DNA from: Cristatella mucedo
Taxonomy: Eukaryota > Bryozoa > Phylactolaemata > Cristatellidae
DNA: 64,000 bases
Assembly (NCBI GenBank): GCA_009760855.2
Contig: WPIO01000009.1
Location: 2,163,501 to 2,227,500 of the forward strand
Reading direction: 5' to 3'
The notes beneath the pieces are model-generated. The model had not been told where the DNA came from. It was given only the letters and a program-made list of their open reading frames with translations, and searched no databases. Of the stretch, positions 44,491-56,140 are shown in pieces (positions within the stretch are counted from its first letter, which is position 1; each line of letters starts with the position of its first letter). A program made the position numbers and the translations under genes.

Positions 44491-46379
44491 AGAGAAAATA
44501 CATCCGACATCCGCTGTCGGATCCGAAATTCTAATTCCGACTGACCGCAACCATTTCCGTAAAAGCACTCAGGTCGAAGCCTAGAAGCTTAGAGATCCTC
44601 GCGCTGCCTTAGAGGATCACTTGTTGGCTTCTTTGTGAGCCAGAGAGACAATATCCGCTGTACAAATCCTACAGCATCTTTAAGCCCCTCCCTTTCCCGG
44701 CTCTGCCTCAACTTCCACCTTGAAGACTGCAGCTGCTGATTCAGTCTCGCGATTCGTATCCCCGCCTAAAAAGATTGAATGTACCGAAATCTTCAGTACT
44801 CAATAACAAAAACCTTCTTCTAAGATGCACCCTAGCTGCTGCCAACTATTACCAACGTAATACAAAGGTTTCCTCAGCTTCCGTGTTTCATGCTGCACCC
44901 TTCAAACAGGCTGCTTCCGTGCCGCTGAGCGCTAGACCACGAGGATCTTGAATGACTTCCACTAACTCTCCCTTATGTCATTACTATAAAAGATAATCGA
45001 ACGAGTTGAATGAAATTGCTAACTTTAAAAACTAAAATGAAGAATTCACTAAAGCGTAAAACCTAGCAAGTAAGTTCCAGTCAGAATTTCGAGCAATTCG
45101 CTACCCAAGTCGGTGATACAACGAGTGGATTGCGACCTTTTTCAGAATTATGACAGTGATCTGATCGAGAGACCTCGGTCTTACCAAGTTCAATGCTGAG
45201 CTTCTGACATCTAGATTCATGTAGTGGAATTTTTTTGGGTGGAAGTGCGAAAGTAAAAGAACTATGTCAAAATGGGAAGCAGAATGTTTCTCGAAGTTCA
45301 TATGCTTGACGCCCGTCTTGAAAACTCACGGAGAACGCGGGCGCTTACTCCGAGTAGCAGGCCGTGCGCTTTCACCAGGACAGACAGGACTTAGATCTTC
45401 GTTACCAAGGGCAGTAAAATGAAAACAATATGGGGCCTGTGTTTGACGGCGTCTCCGAGAAAATGATGTACAGTACTGCCGCAAATCCAGCCAGAACATC
45501 TACTCATTTTTGAGCCCTTGAAGTCGTCATTTTTGCATGACTTTAAAGTAGTGCATATTACTTTTGATTAATTTCCCTTTCTTTCCGACGAACTGTTAAC
45601 GACAGGAAGCGAATTTTTCAGTTATACTCGTCGGAAATTGGTACCCTGGTCATACAGTAGTCTGTTGGGAATAATGGCCGTATTCTGTACTTGTAATGCA
45701 TATGCAATTAGGAAATAACACTGACTACGCAGGGAAAGAATTTGGCTACATATTTGTATTCTTATGAGCACATTGAGAAGGAGATGATTGTGCTCCCAGG
45801 ACACCGACACTGAGATTTCGCAGACGCATTGGAAGAAAAACTGTGAGGCGTATGTTGACCGCCCTGGTCTGAACACCCCGTTTCTGCGAACGCTTAACGA
45901 TATACGAGGCATGAAGGAAGTAATCGAGGCGCTCGCTTCCTTGCGGTGACCACGTGGCGACGCGAGCTTCTTGACCTTGACCTTTACCTAGGCGGCGGAG
46001 GGAGGTTGTTTGACTCGGGGAATGCAGCAACTCAGCGCGAGGTTCTGTCGAGCGTCTCGCGAGATCTCCAGCAGAGTAGCATCTCGTATCCGAGCCGCGT
46101 AAAGCCACCGATTGCGAGCAGCTCGGAAGCGCTCTCCAAAGTTTGATCATATTTCGTTCGGCAATTACGAAGCTGCAACTGCGCTTGCAAATAGAATAGT
46201 GCGTACTTATAAGTGAGGTGAAATATATTATTATTATTATTATATTATTATTAAATATATTATATAAATTATATATTTATAAGTGAGGTGAAATTTAGAA
46301 AACGCAGAGCACCTAAGGTCATCCTCTTCTGGGGCGCGGGAAGAAATATCTAACTCCGACAGAACATGAGCTAAAAGTC
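44491..46379. other. No gene supported
   Basis: Mixed-composition DNA. A minus-strand frame of 134 codons (46150-45746) has no recognisable domain. At 45050-45300 weak resemblance to diverged RT words (CTAGCAAGTAAGTTCCAGTC.GAATTTCGAGC, compare KFQSGFRA) suggests a very old LINE remnant. (TTA)n/(ATAT)n at 46220-46275. Confidence 0.35.
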
Positions 46380-46382
46380 ATG

Positions 46383-48300
<1,918 letters not shown>

Positions 48301-48643
48301 ACGAAACTGGCTTTAAAGCTCAGCGGCGGCAGCAGCAGCAGCGGCGGTGGCTGTGACAGTGCGGCCCCGCAGGCAGCTGGGCCCAATTATTCGTTGGCGA
48401 GAACGTACATCTTGGCCGCCTTCCGCCGCTCTCGTCGCGGACGCGATTAATGACGCGTTCGAGCTCTGGACTGGGACTGACTGGGACACATATTTATTCG
48501 CACGTGCAACACGTGGAAACCGTAATAAATGGCAATAACGACAACGCGAGCTACCTACACTATAAACATGAGGTGCGAGCGAGAACAGCATGTGAGCGCC
48601 CTCTACGTCGACGAAGCGACCAGAAGTCGTATGGCGACGCAAT
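48301..48643 (+). repeat. Duplicated segment R2, copy 1
   Basis: About 340 bases nearly identical to 49922-50262. Landmarks: GGCTTTAAAGCTCAGCGGCGG, GCCCCGCAGGCAGCTGGGCCC, CGACGCGATTAATGACGCGTTC-like, GCACGTGCAACACGTGG, CATGAGGTGCGAGCGAGAACAG, GAAGTCGTATGGCGACG. Both copies follow an (AG)n tract. A minus-strand frame is kept in both copies but differs in length and has no domain. Confidence 0.9.
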
Positions 48644-48649
48644 GCCGCC

Positions 48650-49059
48650 GCAATGCCGTTCGTTTCTTTCGCGAAATGCCGAGGTCCGCCAGGCCGGCTT
48701 CATTATCCGGCCACCAGCCATGCAGAGCACCGACCACGAAGGGCCTCACCACTGCCCACCGGTAGCCAGCGGTCAGGAGAGACCGGGCTGTTGGCCTCGT
48801 AGGAGGGCGCGGTGGCCGGAAGAGCCCCAATTAGGCGGCCCAGAACTAGGTAGTGGCGAGCCGTTATTGCTTTCAGCGTCGGTCGGCTGTGGCTTAGGAC
48901 GTGGCAGGCGGTCTCAGTCTCAGTGCGGCAAAGGCGGCAGTTGGTGGCCGTTCCGGTGTATGACCGGCTCCTAGCGGCGCCTACCGGCAGCTCGTCTAGG
49001 CGAACACGGTGAACGAACCGCTACGCCCGGAACGACAGGCCGAGACCCGTGGTCTGAAA

Positions 49060-49133
<74 letters not shown>

Positions 49134-49199
49134 TATAAACAATGTATAAATAAGTATGCTAGTAGAGACTTGCATACAATTTAGGTTGACTGATGCAAT

Positions 49200-49200
<1 letters not shown>
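48650..49200 (+). repeat. Dispersed repeat R1, copy 2
   Basis: Direct repeat of 34492-35021, with about 21 extra bases (GGCTGTTGGCCTCGTAGGAG and neighbours) near 48787. It starts a few bases after R2 copy 1 ends, as if R1 had inserted into or next to R2. The (AT)n tract is at 49061-49137. Confidence 0.85.

Positions 49201-49284
<84 letters not shown>
49201..49284. repeat. (CGG)28 repeat
   Basis: Uninterrupted run of about 28 CGG units beginning at the last base of R1 copy 2. Confidence 0.95.
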
Positions 49285-49620
49285 GTCGACCAGCTAGTTG
49301 CGTCGCGCTGGAGCAGCCTCGGCCACTGCGCTGTCTGCTGCCCCGAAAGCCAATGGACGGCCCCGAGCTCTAGTCGAGACCTTCGCCACCTTACCCTTGC
49401 CAATCGCGACCTTACCCCTCCCAATCGCAGCCGAAAAGAAGCAGCACGAGCACGTGCCCTGGCGACGCTTCGCGGCGGGTGGTCTGCTCACCGGTCTGCG
49501 AAGGGTATTGAGATCGAGACAGAAGACCGGAAGAGAGGCTACCTACGCATGTGAGCGAGCGATGTGACGACGAAGCAAGAGAGGTAGTGAAGGTGAGAAT
49601 GAGTTTCTGACGTACTGTAT
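49285..49620. other. No gene seen
   Basis: GC-rich spacer with an internal tandem CCTTACCCTTGCCAATCGCG-type duplication at about 49388-49428; no recognisable domain. Confidence 0.4.
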
Positions 49621-49840
49621 TAAGAGAGAGACAGAGACGGAGACGGAGACGGAAGCAGAGACAGAGACAGAGACAGAGACAGAGACAGCGACAGCGACAG
49701 CGACAGAGACAGAGACAGAGACGCGGAGAGCGAAAGAAAGAGTGTGTGCATGAGGAGTGAGTGAGAGGCCAGTCCCAGAGTGAGTGAGAGAGACAGACAA
49801 AGCGATAGACGGAGGGAGAGAGAGAAATATATATATATAC

Positions 49841-49921
<81 letters not shown>
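49621..49921. repeat. (GAGACA)n, (TA)n and (AG)n microsatellite cluster
   Basis: GAGACA/GCGACA repeats at 49624-49720, (TA)n at about 49827-49879 and (AG)n at 49880-49921, which runs straight into R2 copy 2. Confidence 0.93.
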
Positions 49922-49928
<7 letters not shown>

Positions 49929-50262
49929 AGTGGCTTTAAAGCTCAGCGGCGGCAGCGGCGGCAGCGGCGGTGGCTGTAACGGTGCGGCCCCGCAGGCAGC
50001 TGGGCCCGATTATTCGTTGGCGCGAAAGTACATCTTGGCCGCCTTCCGCCGCTCTCGTCGCGGACGCGATTAATGACGCGTTCGAGCTCTGGACTGGGAC
50101 TGACTGGGACACATTTATTCGCACGTGCAACACGTGGAAACCGTAATAAATAGCAATAACGACAACGCGAGCTACCTACACTAAAAACATGAGGTGCGAG
50201 CGAGAACAGCATGTGAGCGCCCGCTACGTCGACGAAGCGACCAGAAGTCGTATGGCGACGAC
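49922..50262 (+). repeat. Duplicated segment R2, copy 2
   Basis: See 48301-48643. It differs from copy 1 by small indels (GCAGCGGCGGCAG versus GCAGCAGCAGCAG; two bases in ACACAT(AT)TTATTC). After 50262 this copy continues into GC-rich DNA upstream of the peptide gene's 3' end, so copy 2 may be the original location. Confidence 0.9.
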
Positions 50263-50646
50263 GGCGGGCTGTCGAATGCGGTCCTTTCATAGCACCTAGC
50301 GAACGCCTAGGAGCACCAGTGCACCTCCACCGGAAAGAGCGACGGCGCTCGGAGGCCTTGGAAGGTGCGGCAGTGGCTCGCCAGACCTACCAACGGCACG
50401 CGACGGCCGCCGTCGGTCCCCGTCTGCAGCGGAGGCAGCGTCAGTTGGCTGCGGCGCGCGCAGCGGCGGCGGCGGCGAGTGTCAATGGCGAAGGCACCCC
50501 GTTGACCGCGGAGCGCCAAAAGCGCGGCTCCGACGAGCGGCATTGTGGTCGTGCCGCGACTTTGCTTTCTTGCTCCTCTGGCTGCCGAGAGCTACGCCCG
50601 CGTAGACTCACGCCGTCGTCGTGCACGCCCGCAGCTGCGGTCGTCG
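50263..50646. other. Presumed 3' UTR and downstream region of the peptide gene
   Basis: GC-rich DNA without a supported gene. No AATAAA is seen on the minus strand before about 50118 (TTTATT on + inside R2), so the polyadenylation site is uncertain. Confidence 0.35.
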
Positions 50647-51291
50647 TTATGACATGTACGCTCGGCAAAAGTCCACGTAAGCCTCGTCTCCTTCGCAGCA
50701 CTTCCGGTATACGACGGAGCTCTTCGTCGTCCGGCCGCACGACAGGCAGTCGACGGAGGTGTCGTAGTAGCCGTCGACGCATAGTCCGGGATCGCTCGTT
50801 GTCAGCGTCAGCCAGTGCGGGGCCTTTGGGGCGCCGTCGGCGAAACTCGCCAGCACGATGATGCAGACGGCGTTCAGCGCCAGAAATTTCCTGAGACGGG
50901 AAGAAAACGGATAATATAGAGTGACGCCGAATAACGGGCACGTGCCGCCTGCTCGGTGACGCTGGCGGCTCCTCGCCTGATCTTTTCGCGTCGTGCGTAT
51001 TTTTCTCGCGCGCAGGCTAAGACGACAGCGAACGCCCGCCATCTCGCGTAAAGAGGTGTCTCCGCGAGCGACGCAAGTGGCCGCCGCCGCTTGGCGTCCA
51101 CCAGTAAGCGCGAGCACACACACTTCGCGCGTCGCCGCCGCCGCGGCAGGACTGAGAGCGCCGGCTTCGGGGACGCGGCGGCGGCGGCAGCCGGCGGCCC
51201 CTACCCCAAGGCCGGACAGCTTGGACGGAAGTCGCGCGCGGACGGCGCGCGGCCGCGCGAGAACTAGTAGCTCGGGGTGGCACACTCACAT
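50647..51291 (-). CDS. Secreted cysteine-rich peptide, intron-split start codon
   Basis: Joining 51291-51290 (AT) to 50890-50647 (G onward) gives 81 codons. A hydrophobic signal peptide, MKFLALNAVCIIVLASFADG (residues 1-20), precedes a mature chain of about 60 residues starting APKAPHWL. Cysteines are at 38, 49, 52, 65, 66 and 76 (C-x10-C-x2-C-x12-CC-x9-C), an even number that suggests three disulfides; other visible parts are DGYYDTSVDC, SCGRTT, VYRKCC and YVDFC. The stop is TAA. The acceptor CCGTTTTCTTCCCGTCTCAG is strong and the donor is GTGAGT. In the same frame exon 1 has a stop 24 bases upstream and no earlier ATG, so translation must start at the rebuilt ATG. The pattern suggests a neuropeptide, hormone-like or other secreted peptide. 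The CC...C end recalls insulin A chains and CxxCG recalls trissin, but neither fits fully. No family is recognised. Confidence 0.75.
50891..51289 (-). other. Intron splitting the ATG of the peptide gene
   Basis: 399-base intron, GTGAGT...CTCAG in minus orientation, phase 2 within the start codon (AT|G). The long minus-strand frame that reads through it (51285-50647) lacks an ATG-to-signal arrangement and runs into the signal peptide only because the intron happens to be open. Confidence 0.7.
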
Positions 51292-51754
51292 GATATCCGC
51301 CGCGTACTTTTGCCGATGTCAAAAGTGTCGTAGTCGACCGACGTCGCGTCGCAACCGCAACCGTTTGGGCGTCGATCGATACAATACGAAGCGTCGCAAG
51401 TCCTTTCTCGCCGCTGCGGCAGCAGACGCACCACCACCACCGCTGTGTTGTCCGTAATGGTCAGCTCATGGTGAGGCGTTCTCTGTTTTATGTAGCCCGC
51501 GGGTGCGTAAACAGGAAACGCTGTTGCCACGTAACAGTGTAAACCATCGGGAGGATGTAACGAGGGTTCGTACAAAGGGGCGTGAGATGTCGCGCCCACA
51601 ATGCCTCTCTGGTCGCCCGCTCGACCGACCGTCGACCGATCGGGATGGCCCACCCACTCTCTCATCAGCCACGCCCCGTACTCCCACGAGTGTCGTCCAT
51701 CTAGCGGAGCGGCCTCCTCATCGACTAACGCCGCTAACGGACCGTGATTTTCGC
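51292..51754 (-). promoter_or_regulatory. 5' UTR and putative promoter side of the peptide gene
   Basis: Exon 1 extends upstream of 51291 on the minus strand for an unknown length. No TATA box is clear, and the transcription start cannot be placed. Overlapping frames here have no domains. Confidence 0.35.
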
Positions 51755-52005
51755 GCGCTACGCTACTCGCGCTACGCTACTCGCGCTTTGCTACTCGCGC
51801 TACGCTACTCGCGCTACGCTACTCGCGCTTTGCTACTCGCGCTACGCTACTCGCGCTACGCTACTCGCGCTTTGCTACTCGCGCTACGCTACTCGCGCTA
51901 CGCTACTCGCGCTACGCTACTCGCGCTTTGCTACTCGCGCTACGCTACTCGCGCTACGCTACTCGCGCTTTGCTACTCGCGCTACCGCTTTGCTACTCGC
52001 GCGGC
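51755..52005 (+). repeat. 14-base minisatellite with 42-base higher-order period
   Basis: Units of GCTACTCGCGCTAC and a variant GCTACTCGCGCTTT alternate mostly as two of the first and one of the second, so the true period is 42 bases. It reads open in all three frames of the plus strand (RYSRYATRALLLAL-type periods), because 42 is a multiple of three; not a gene. Confidence 0.93.
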
Positions 52006-52970
52006 GGGGCTCTTCCTCCGTGCGCGCTTCGCTCCGCGTCGAGTCCGTCGCAGCCGGCGGCCGCCGCCGTCCAGGCTTCAATTGATCGCGAAATGGGCAG
52101 CCGTTAGATCGTCGATGCGTAGCCGCGGCCGCGCGGCGTCGCGCGGTAAATCCTGTCGCTTCGCTCTGCCGCAACCGCGGTGCACGCGTGCGGCGGCGGA
52201 GGCGGCGGCGGCGAGTGGTAGACGGTGGGGATGGCGAGCGCGCGATCCGGCCAGTGGCGTGGGCGTGCGCCATGAATGGCAGCGGCCGCTCAGCGGCCGT
52301 CGCGTCTCCGGCTGCGACGCCGGCACGCGTCTGCCAAACAACTAATTAGCTCGCATTCTTGCGCGGCTTCGATACGCAAACGCCGATGACTCGGCACAAT
52401 GCCGGCAGTTCTCTGCAGCGACCGGCGGCCGCCGATGCAATTGAGCGGCTCGCATTCTGGCACTGCGACTGGCCATGTTTGCCTTAGCGGTCGGCGATAA
52501 TTAGCATTCACGGCAGCGCTCCATTCCGCCGCAGGTGTCTGTTTGCTCTATTGCTAATACTGCAAACGCTCGGCGCGTTTTGTCAGCGGCAACCGTCGCG
52601 AGCTCGCGTCCGCCACATCCGGCCGTCGGCGAAGGCCGTGCGCGAAGCTAGCTCGCTTCGCCGGATAGCTTCGCCAGGCGGCGCTTAGCGCTCGCTAGCG
52701 AGCCTGTCGCAGGGTGACGCTTCCTGCGAGAGCGCGGCGCATACAGGAAGCGGGCTGCCGGAGAATACTAACGGGACCCATCGTTAGGTTAATGCGTTCC
52801 CAGGACGCAGCTCGTGCGGCAACGCGCTCGCCGCCGTTCGCAGGCGATAAATCGCAGCTGAAAGCAGAAGCGGGCGCTGAGCGGTCGCGCCGAAGTGCGG
52901 ACGCCGGCAAAGCGTCCGGTCGCCGAGCGCTGCGCGCGGACTGGGGGCCGTTTGGTGGGGCTGCGGGCGC

Positions 52971-53044
52971 CGCCGGATCAGCTCTCGTTCATCCGCGGCG
53001 GCGGCGGCGCCGGCGGCGGCGGATGAACGAGAGCTGATCCGGCG
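52971..53044. repeat. Perfect 26-bp inverted repeat with GGC-repeat loop
   Basis: Left arm 52971-52996 begins CGCCGGATCAGCTCTCGTTC; right arm 53019-53044 is its exact reverse complement. The 22-base spacer is (GGC)n with a GGCGCC centre. Confidence 0.97.
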
Positions 53045-54294
53045 GTGGCCGTCCGAACCGAGTAAGAGAGCGCTGACGAACTGGCCTGGCGCAGAGCGCA
53101 GAACCGTGTACAGTGAAAGTGAAAGCGGCCGCAGCAGCACGCCCTAGCAGGGCTAGCCACAGCAGCGGCGCGGCGTCTGCTCGCGAAGGCCGCTGCGTGC
53201 GCGAGAGAGTTGGCGCGAGAGAGTTGGCGCGAGAGAGTTGGCGCTACACTTCGTGCAGCATGTCGTGCCCTCGGGATAGTCGCGCGCCCTAGAACTTGTA
53301 TCCGACATCGTTGCTAAAGCTGTACAGTACAGTGGTGCACGTTCGGTTCTCACGGCCGAGAAAGCGACGTATCTTCCGCTTTCAGATGCAGATAAACTGC
53401 CGCCGGCGCGTTTTTCGAGGTTTTTCGCGCGCGCGAGAGCTGCGACGTCACTGCCGCGCCTTCAGCTATGGCCGAAGCGCAGACGACGCGAGCAGTCAGT
53501 GCTACGCCGCCGCAGACAAAGGGGATGTCGGAAGCCTCCGCGTGCGGCCGACACCTTCGATGGCCAGGCGCGCGAAGCCGATCCGCTAATCCGCCCGGTA
53601 ACTGCCACGAGGTGGCGCTGACGCGTGCTCTCTCTATTCGCTGCTGCTATTGAGCCGCGCACCGCTCCGCTGCGATCGCGTCGCATAGCGTCGCTGCTCT
53701 GGATGAGCGCGGAGACTTCAAATAAACGCTGGCGGCGCCGCCGCCCACGGCTCCGCCTTCGCGAAAGCAGAGCCGCTCGGCATGCCGCGGGCACGCGCCG
53801 CCGCCGAGTCGGGCGTGAAGAAAGAGGATGCTGCATACGCTGCTCGACTGAGCCATTCGAACGAGCGCGTCCGCCCACGCCGGTGCGCCGCAAGAGGGGC
53901 CCCGCCGTCATTCGCAGCGAGTCGCGCGGCGTGGCGGCGCCATCGCGCGCCCAGCGCCGGCCGCTGCTCGCGCGAGCGCCGAGCTGCGCGGCGTCGATCG
54001 CGACGATGATTCTTTGCTCCGCTGGCGGGTTCTTTGTCTCGGACAATTCGTCTAACCCGTTAATGACTCACTGGCCCTATTCGGTAGCAGACGATCGCCG
54101 TCGATGAGGGCAGCAGGCAGCGGCGGCAGCGGCGGCAGCGCCAGAAGCGACGCGATGCCGCGAGCGAGCGTTTCAAGCTGGGTGCGGTCGGAGGGCTGAG
54201 GCGCCTCGCCCGGTTTGGGGAGAGTCCGCCATTTTTCGAGCGCTGCGAGCCAGCGACGGCTGGCCGCCGGCGACGCGCTGCCGCCTCTTCGTCT

Positions 54295-54316
54295 GAGCGA
54301 CTATAAATAGTCGCTC
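54295..54316. promoter_or_regulatory. TATAAATA box centred in a 10-bp inverted repeat
   Basis: GAGCGACTAT-AA-ATAGTCGCTC: a near-perfect palindrome whose centre is a consensus TATA box (TATAAATA at 54302-54309). It lies in CpG-rich DNA with no visible downstream coding exon on either strand. Confidence 0.5.
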
Positions 54317-55261
54317 TTGACGCGTTGCGCGCTATTTCAGCGGTCTTCGTCGATACGAAACGCGCCGCGGATGACAAAAGCACCGGCCGAGATCGAACCG
54401 GCGATGTTTTTGCCAGCCACGATTTCGATTCCGCTTTCGGCTCGGCGAAAGCGAGCTGCCGCCGCGCTTCTCGACGGAGCGCCGACGACGCCGCAGCGCG
54501 AGCCGGCGGCGGCTGCAGCGTCGAAGCGGGAAGATCCGACCGAGCAAAGAGCTCGCGACCCGCTTCTCCGGCAAGGCGCCGCCGCGCCGGAAAGAAGCGG
54601 CAACTCTGGCGACGGGCTGAGCTAGGCGGGCTCGCGCGGGGCCGCAGCAAGCTCCGCCTCGGCGCCGCCGCCGCGCCGCATCGCTCTCGGAAGAGGCAGC
54701 GACGGGCTTTCGGGGGGGGGGGGCTAATACGGATCTCGCTTCAGCGCCGCCCGGTGCGCTTTCGGCCGATCGGCGCACACAGCTTCCCGGCGTGCGTCAT
54801 CGCCGCGCCGCCGATCCGCTCGCGGGGAAGCTTGCGCGCTTCGGCGTCCTTCCCGATGAACGTCGTCGCGGCTTGATGTCGCTTGATGGCTTGATTGTCG
54901 GTCGGTCGGTCGAGTGCCGCTTTCACCTGAGCGTCTCGCCCACGCAGCCTCTCCTTCCCTCGTCGCGTCTCGCACGCGGAGAGTGCGAGAGTCTCGCACG
55001 CGGAGACGCCGCTTCACCGCTGCCGCCGCTCTCGCTGCCGCTTCACCGCTGCCGCGGGCTGTTCTCGCGTATACACTCGGCTCAGCAGACCGCTCGCTTT
55101 CCGCATCCATTTCAAACAGTTGGGTGGTCCGGTGTCCGACCGAGTCATGGGAGCTGCAAGCTGATTGGAATTCGGAGAATCCGGTACCGAAGGCGAGGGA
55201 TGTATCGCGACCCGACGAGGCGGCGGGTGCTGTTTCGTACTCATTTCCTTTGTAGCGCTGC

Positions 55262-55730
55262 AAGCTCTTATGCTGACCGACAAGGCCAAGGCCGCGGCTT
55301 GGTCCCTCCATACCTAGCTGAACTGCTGCACCAGTTTCAGCCTCCTCGTGCCCTCAGGTCCTGTATGGACGATAAATTAGCCGTTCCATTCCTCCGCTTA
55401 AAGACAGTTGGCGACAGAAGCTTTAGCTCTGCAGGTCATAGACCGCGGAACTCACTTATGCGATTCTTACGCAACGGCAACTAATCTCCTGCTGCCGACT
55501 ATGGTTCATTCTGTCCAGCGGTCCTGAGCTGCTACTTCCATACTACTCACTACCTCAACTGCTCATCCGACTCTGCTATGCTTTCCACGTTCTCTTTGTT
55601 AAGTGAGATGAAGTCTGTTGGCTATCGAATGCGAACCGAAAGCCGCTTAGGCTGTGAGTGAGCTATTCATAACTCTCCTGCGTAACACCCACATGGTCTT
55701 GTGGAGTTGCAGACGGAGCTATATTCCATT
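55262..55730 (+). mobile_element. LINE-B, RT end and 3' UTR (best copy)
   Basis: Encodes the C-terminal end of a non-LTR reverse transcriptase: LVPPYLAELLHQFQPPRALRS, KLAVPFLRLKTVGDRSFS, GHRPRNSL, the PPYL.ELL...P.R.LRS...L.VPR.RLKT.GDR.F...P..WN.LP pattern of the L2/CR1/Jockey type. A 3' UTR of about 240 bases follows, shared by the copies at 17333, 24288, 41169 and 44243. It ends near GTTGCAGACGGAGC without the ATT tail or hairpin of LINE-A, so it is a different family. Confidence 0.85.
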
Positions 55731-55795
55731 ACATTACGTGCTCCAACAAAACCTCCTCTGACATTCGTCAGCCGCGTTGCATGTCGATGTTTAAA

Positions 55796-55965
55796 AAACA
55801 CTAGCTGATTTAACAGCCCCTTTTGTATAGCAACAGAAGAGCCTTTACAGCTATCGCCGCCGCTTGCAGCGGCGATAAAGTGTAGCCCACCGCAGGATTC
55901 GAACGCACGACCTCGGGATCAAGGTCGTGAAAAGCATCCGCCTACCTAGTGTGCCATCACGGCTC
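55796..55965 (-). mobile_element. SINE-2 copy (tRNA-derived)
   Basis: Minus strand: GTGAGCCGTGATGGCACACTAGGTA (A-box part), GAGGTCGTGCGTTCGAATCC (B box), then CACTTTATCGCCGCTGCAAG and TGTATAGCAACAG-type tail ending in GGCTGTTAAATCAGCTAG. About 85% similar by eye to the copy at 62274-62445. Confidence 0.85.
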
Positions 55966-56056
55966 ACCACGCTTCCTATGGCTCACCATCCAGGCGTCCA
56001 GGCCACTCGCTGTGGCGAGCGTGGCAGCGAACAGCGAGGCAGCGAGGCAGGTCTTC

Positions 56057-56057
<1 letters not shown>
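55966..56057. other. Spacer
   Basis: Short GC-rich spacer with a GGCAGCGAACAGCGAGGCAG repeat; nothing else. Confidence 0.4.

Positions 56058-56139
<82 letters not shown>
56058..56139. repeat. (CTG)27 repeat
   Basis: Uninterrupted CTG run; poly-Gln on the minus strand, poly-Cys, poly-Ala or poly-Leu in other frames. The minus-strand poly-Gln frame is only 69 codons and not supported as a gene. Confidence 0.95.

Positions 56140-56140
<1 letters not shown>

Larger units (their letters stand above)
52006..55261. other. Long CpG-dense region, no proven gene
   Basis: About 3.2 kb of GC-rich DNA with dozens of overlapping Arg/Ala/Ser frames on both strands (up to about 230 codons) and no domain in any of them. 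Features inside: the hairpin at 52971-53044, a TATA-containing palindrome at 54295-54316, triple GTTGGCGCGAGAGA at about 53209-53247, CTCGCACGCGGAGA duplications at about 54970-55000, and a GTCGGTCGGTCG run at 54898-54912. It could contain promoters or first exons of genes that lie outside the window. Confidence 0.4.

Noticed and set aside
50647-50890. Calling the peptide insulin-like or trissin
   Set aside because: The cysteine spacing does not fit: insulin A chains need CC-x3-C-x8-C and a B chain, and trissin lacks the first long loop.
50647-51285. 212-codon single-exon reading of the peptide gene
   Set aside because: It places a signal peptide in the middle of an Arg/Ala-rich stretch without an ATG; a strong acceptor lies precisely at the signal peptide start.
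53462-54046. 194-codon minus frame and neighbours in the CpG-rich block
   Set aside because: All six frames are rich in long Arg/Ala/Ser readings here, as expected from GC content; no domain or splice structure supports one.
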